A DNA stretch of 32,659 nt. It comes from Devosia insulae DS-56 (GTDB lineage Bacteria; Pseudomonadota; Alphaproteobacteria; Rhizobiales; Devosiaceae). A program made the position numbers and the translations under genes. The first letter of the stretch is position 1. Every line of letters starts with the position of its first letter. Location of the stretch: the NCBI RefSeq assembly GCF_000970465.2, contig NZ_LAJE02000339.1, positions 1-32,659 on the forward strand, read 5' to 3'. The notes under the pieces were generated by a model. The model was not told where the DNA came from. It ran no database searches and was given only the letters and a program-made list of their open reading frames with translations. This document shows, piece after piece, positions 32,503 through 32,659 of this stretch.

Positions 32503-32659
32503 GCCCTGTCCTCCGCCACTGGGCGACACCGTAGTGAACGGGCGTCACAGCAGCAAGACGGTGGTGGGTTGCTCGCGCTGGTGCGTGGGGTACCCCCACC
32601 CCAGCGACGCTAGTTCGCTACGCTCACCAGCTTTGCTGCCCTCCCCACAAGGGGGAGGG
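32503..32659. repeat. Intergenic repeat fragment with CTCCCC/GGGGAG hairpin at the window edge
   Basis: No gene was seen. The last bases hold CCCTCCCC-ACA-AGGGGGAGGG, a stem of the same type as at 4332 and 22883, preceded by a CTCACCAGC segment common in such repeats. The element continues beyond the window. Confidence 0.45.

Overview
The window is high-GC DNA with densely packed genes and short gaps. Several features point to an alphaproteobacterium, probably of the order Hyphomicrobiales (Rhizobiales): a C4-pathway 5-aminolevulinate synthase with an FNR/FixK-type box, a PodJ-like polarity protein, a TauE/SafE permease paired with a TIGR02186 protein, and intergenic palindromic repeats of a kind common in that order. 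A Devosia-like organism would fit, but that is inference from protein and repeat style. No rRNA, tRNA, CRISPR array, prophage or insertion-sequence transposase was recognised. The region reads as ordinary chromosome.

Layout. 1-3331: the helicase and PdeM endonuclease of the ligase-associated DNA repair cluster, with the rest of that cluster presumably off the left edge. 3439-4149: a secreted GIN/DUF2807 repeat protein. 4383-6073 (minus): a TSUP permease translationally coupled to a TIGR02186 membrane-anchored protein. 6249-7427 (minus): rsgA, preceded by a probable promoter, a 14-codon leader ORF with a strong ribosome-binding site, and two GGAATTCC palindromes that could mask the rsgA ribosome-binding site. 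7485-11227: two regulator/enzyme divergent pairs (AraC with a PhyH dioxygenase, GlxA-type with an alpha/beta hydrolase). 11387-13355: an AraC-GyrI regulator followed by two stand-alone GyrI-like proteins. 13499-13891: a small periplasmic cytochrome c. 13938-17810 (minus): a 1290-residue PodJ-like protein.

18051-21272 holds a LuxR-type response regulator and a hybrid histidine kinase on opposite strands, separated by a dihydrofolate reductase-like gene. mscL and a maiA-like glutathione transferase follow, sharing a terminator. hemA (minus) and a WS/DGAT-like gene (plus) are divergent across a 383-bp regulatory gap. Next come a 151-bp palindromic element, a Rid-family protein, an EEP-family hydrolase and an SDR dehydrogenase. 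28769-31101 is an envelope-related block: an OmpA-type lipoprotein, a single-span membrane protein, two tiny secreted paralogues that share a C-x-LDPFT-x2-M-x-C motif, and an L,D-transpeptidase. The window ends with a TIM-barrel isomerase-like protein and a cupin.

The most unusual observations are the tandem CxLDPFT secreted peptides with a shared upstream palindrome, the leader ORF and possible translational switch before rsgA, the AraC-GyrI/GyrI/GyrI run, and the dispersed two-hairpin repeat whose second stem changes sequence between copies while staying paired.
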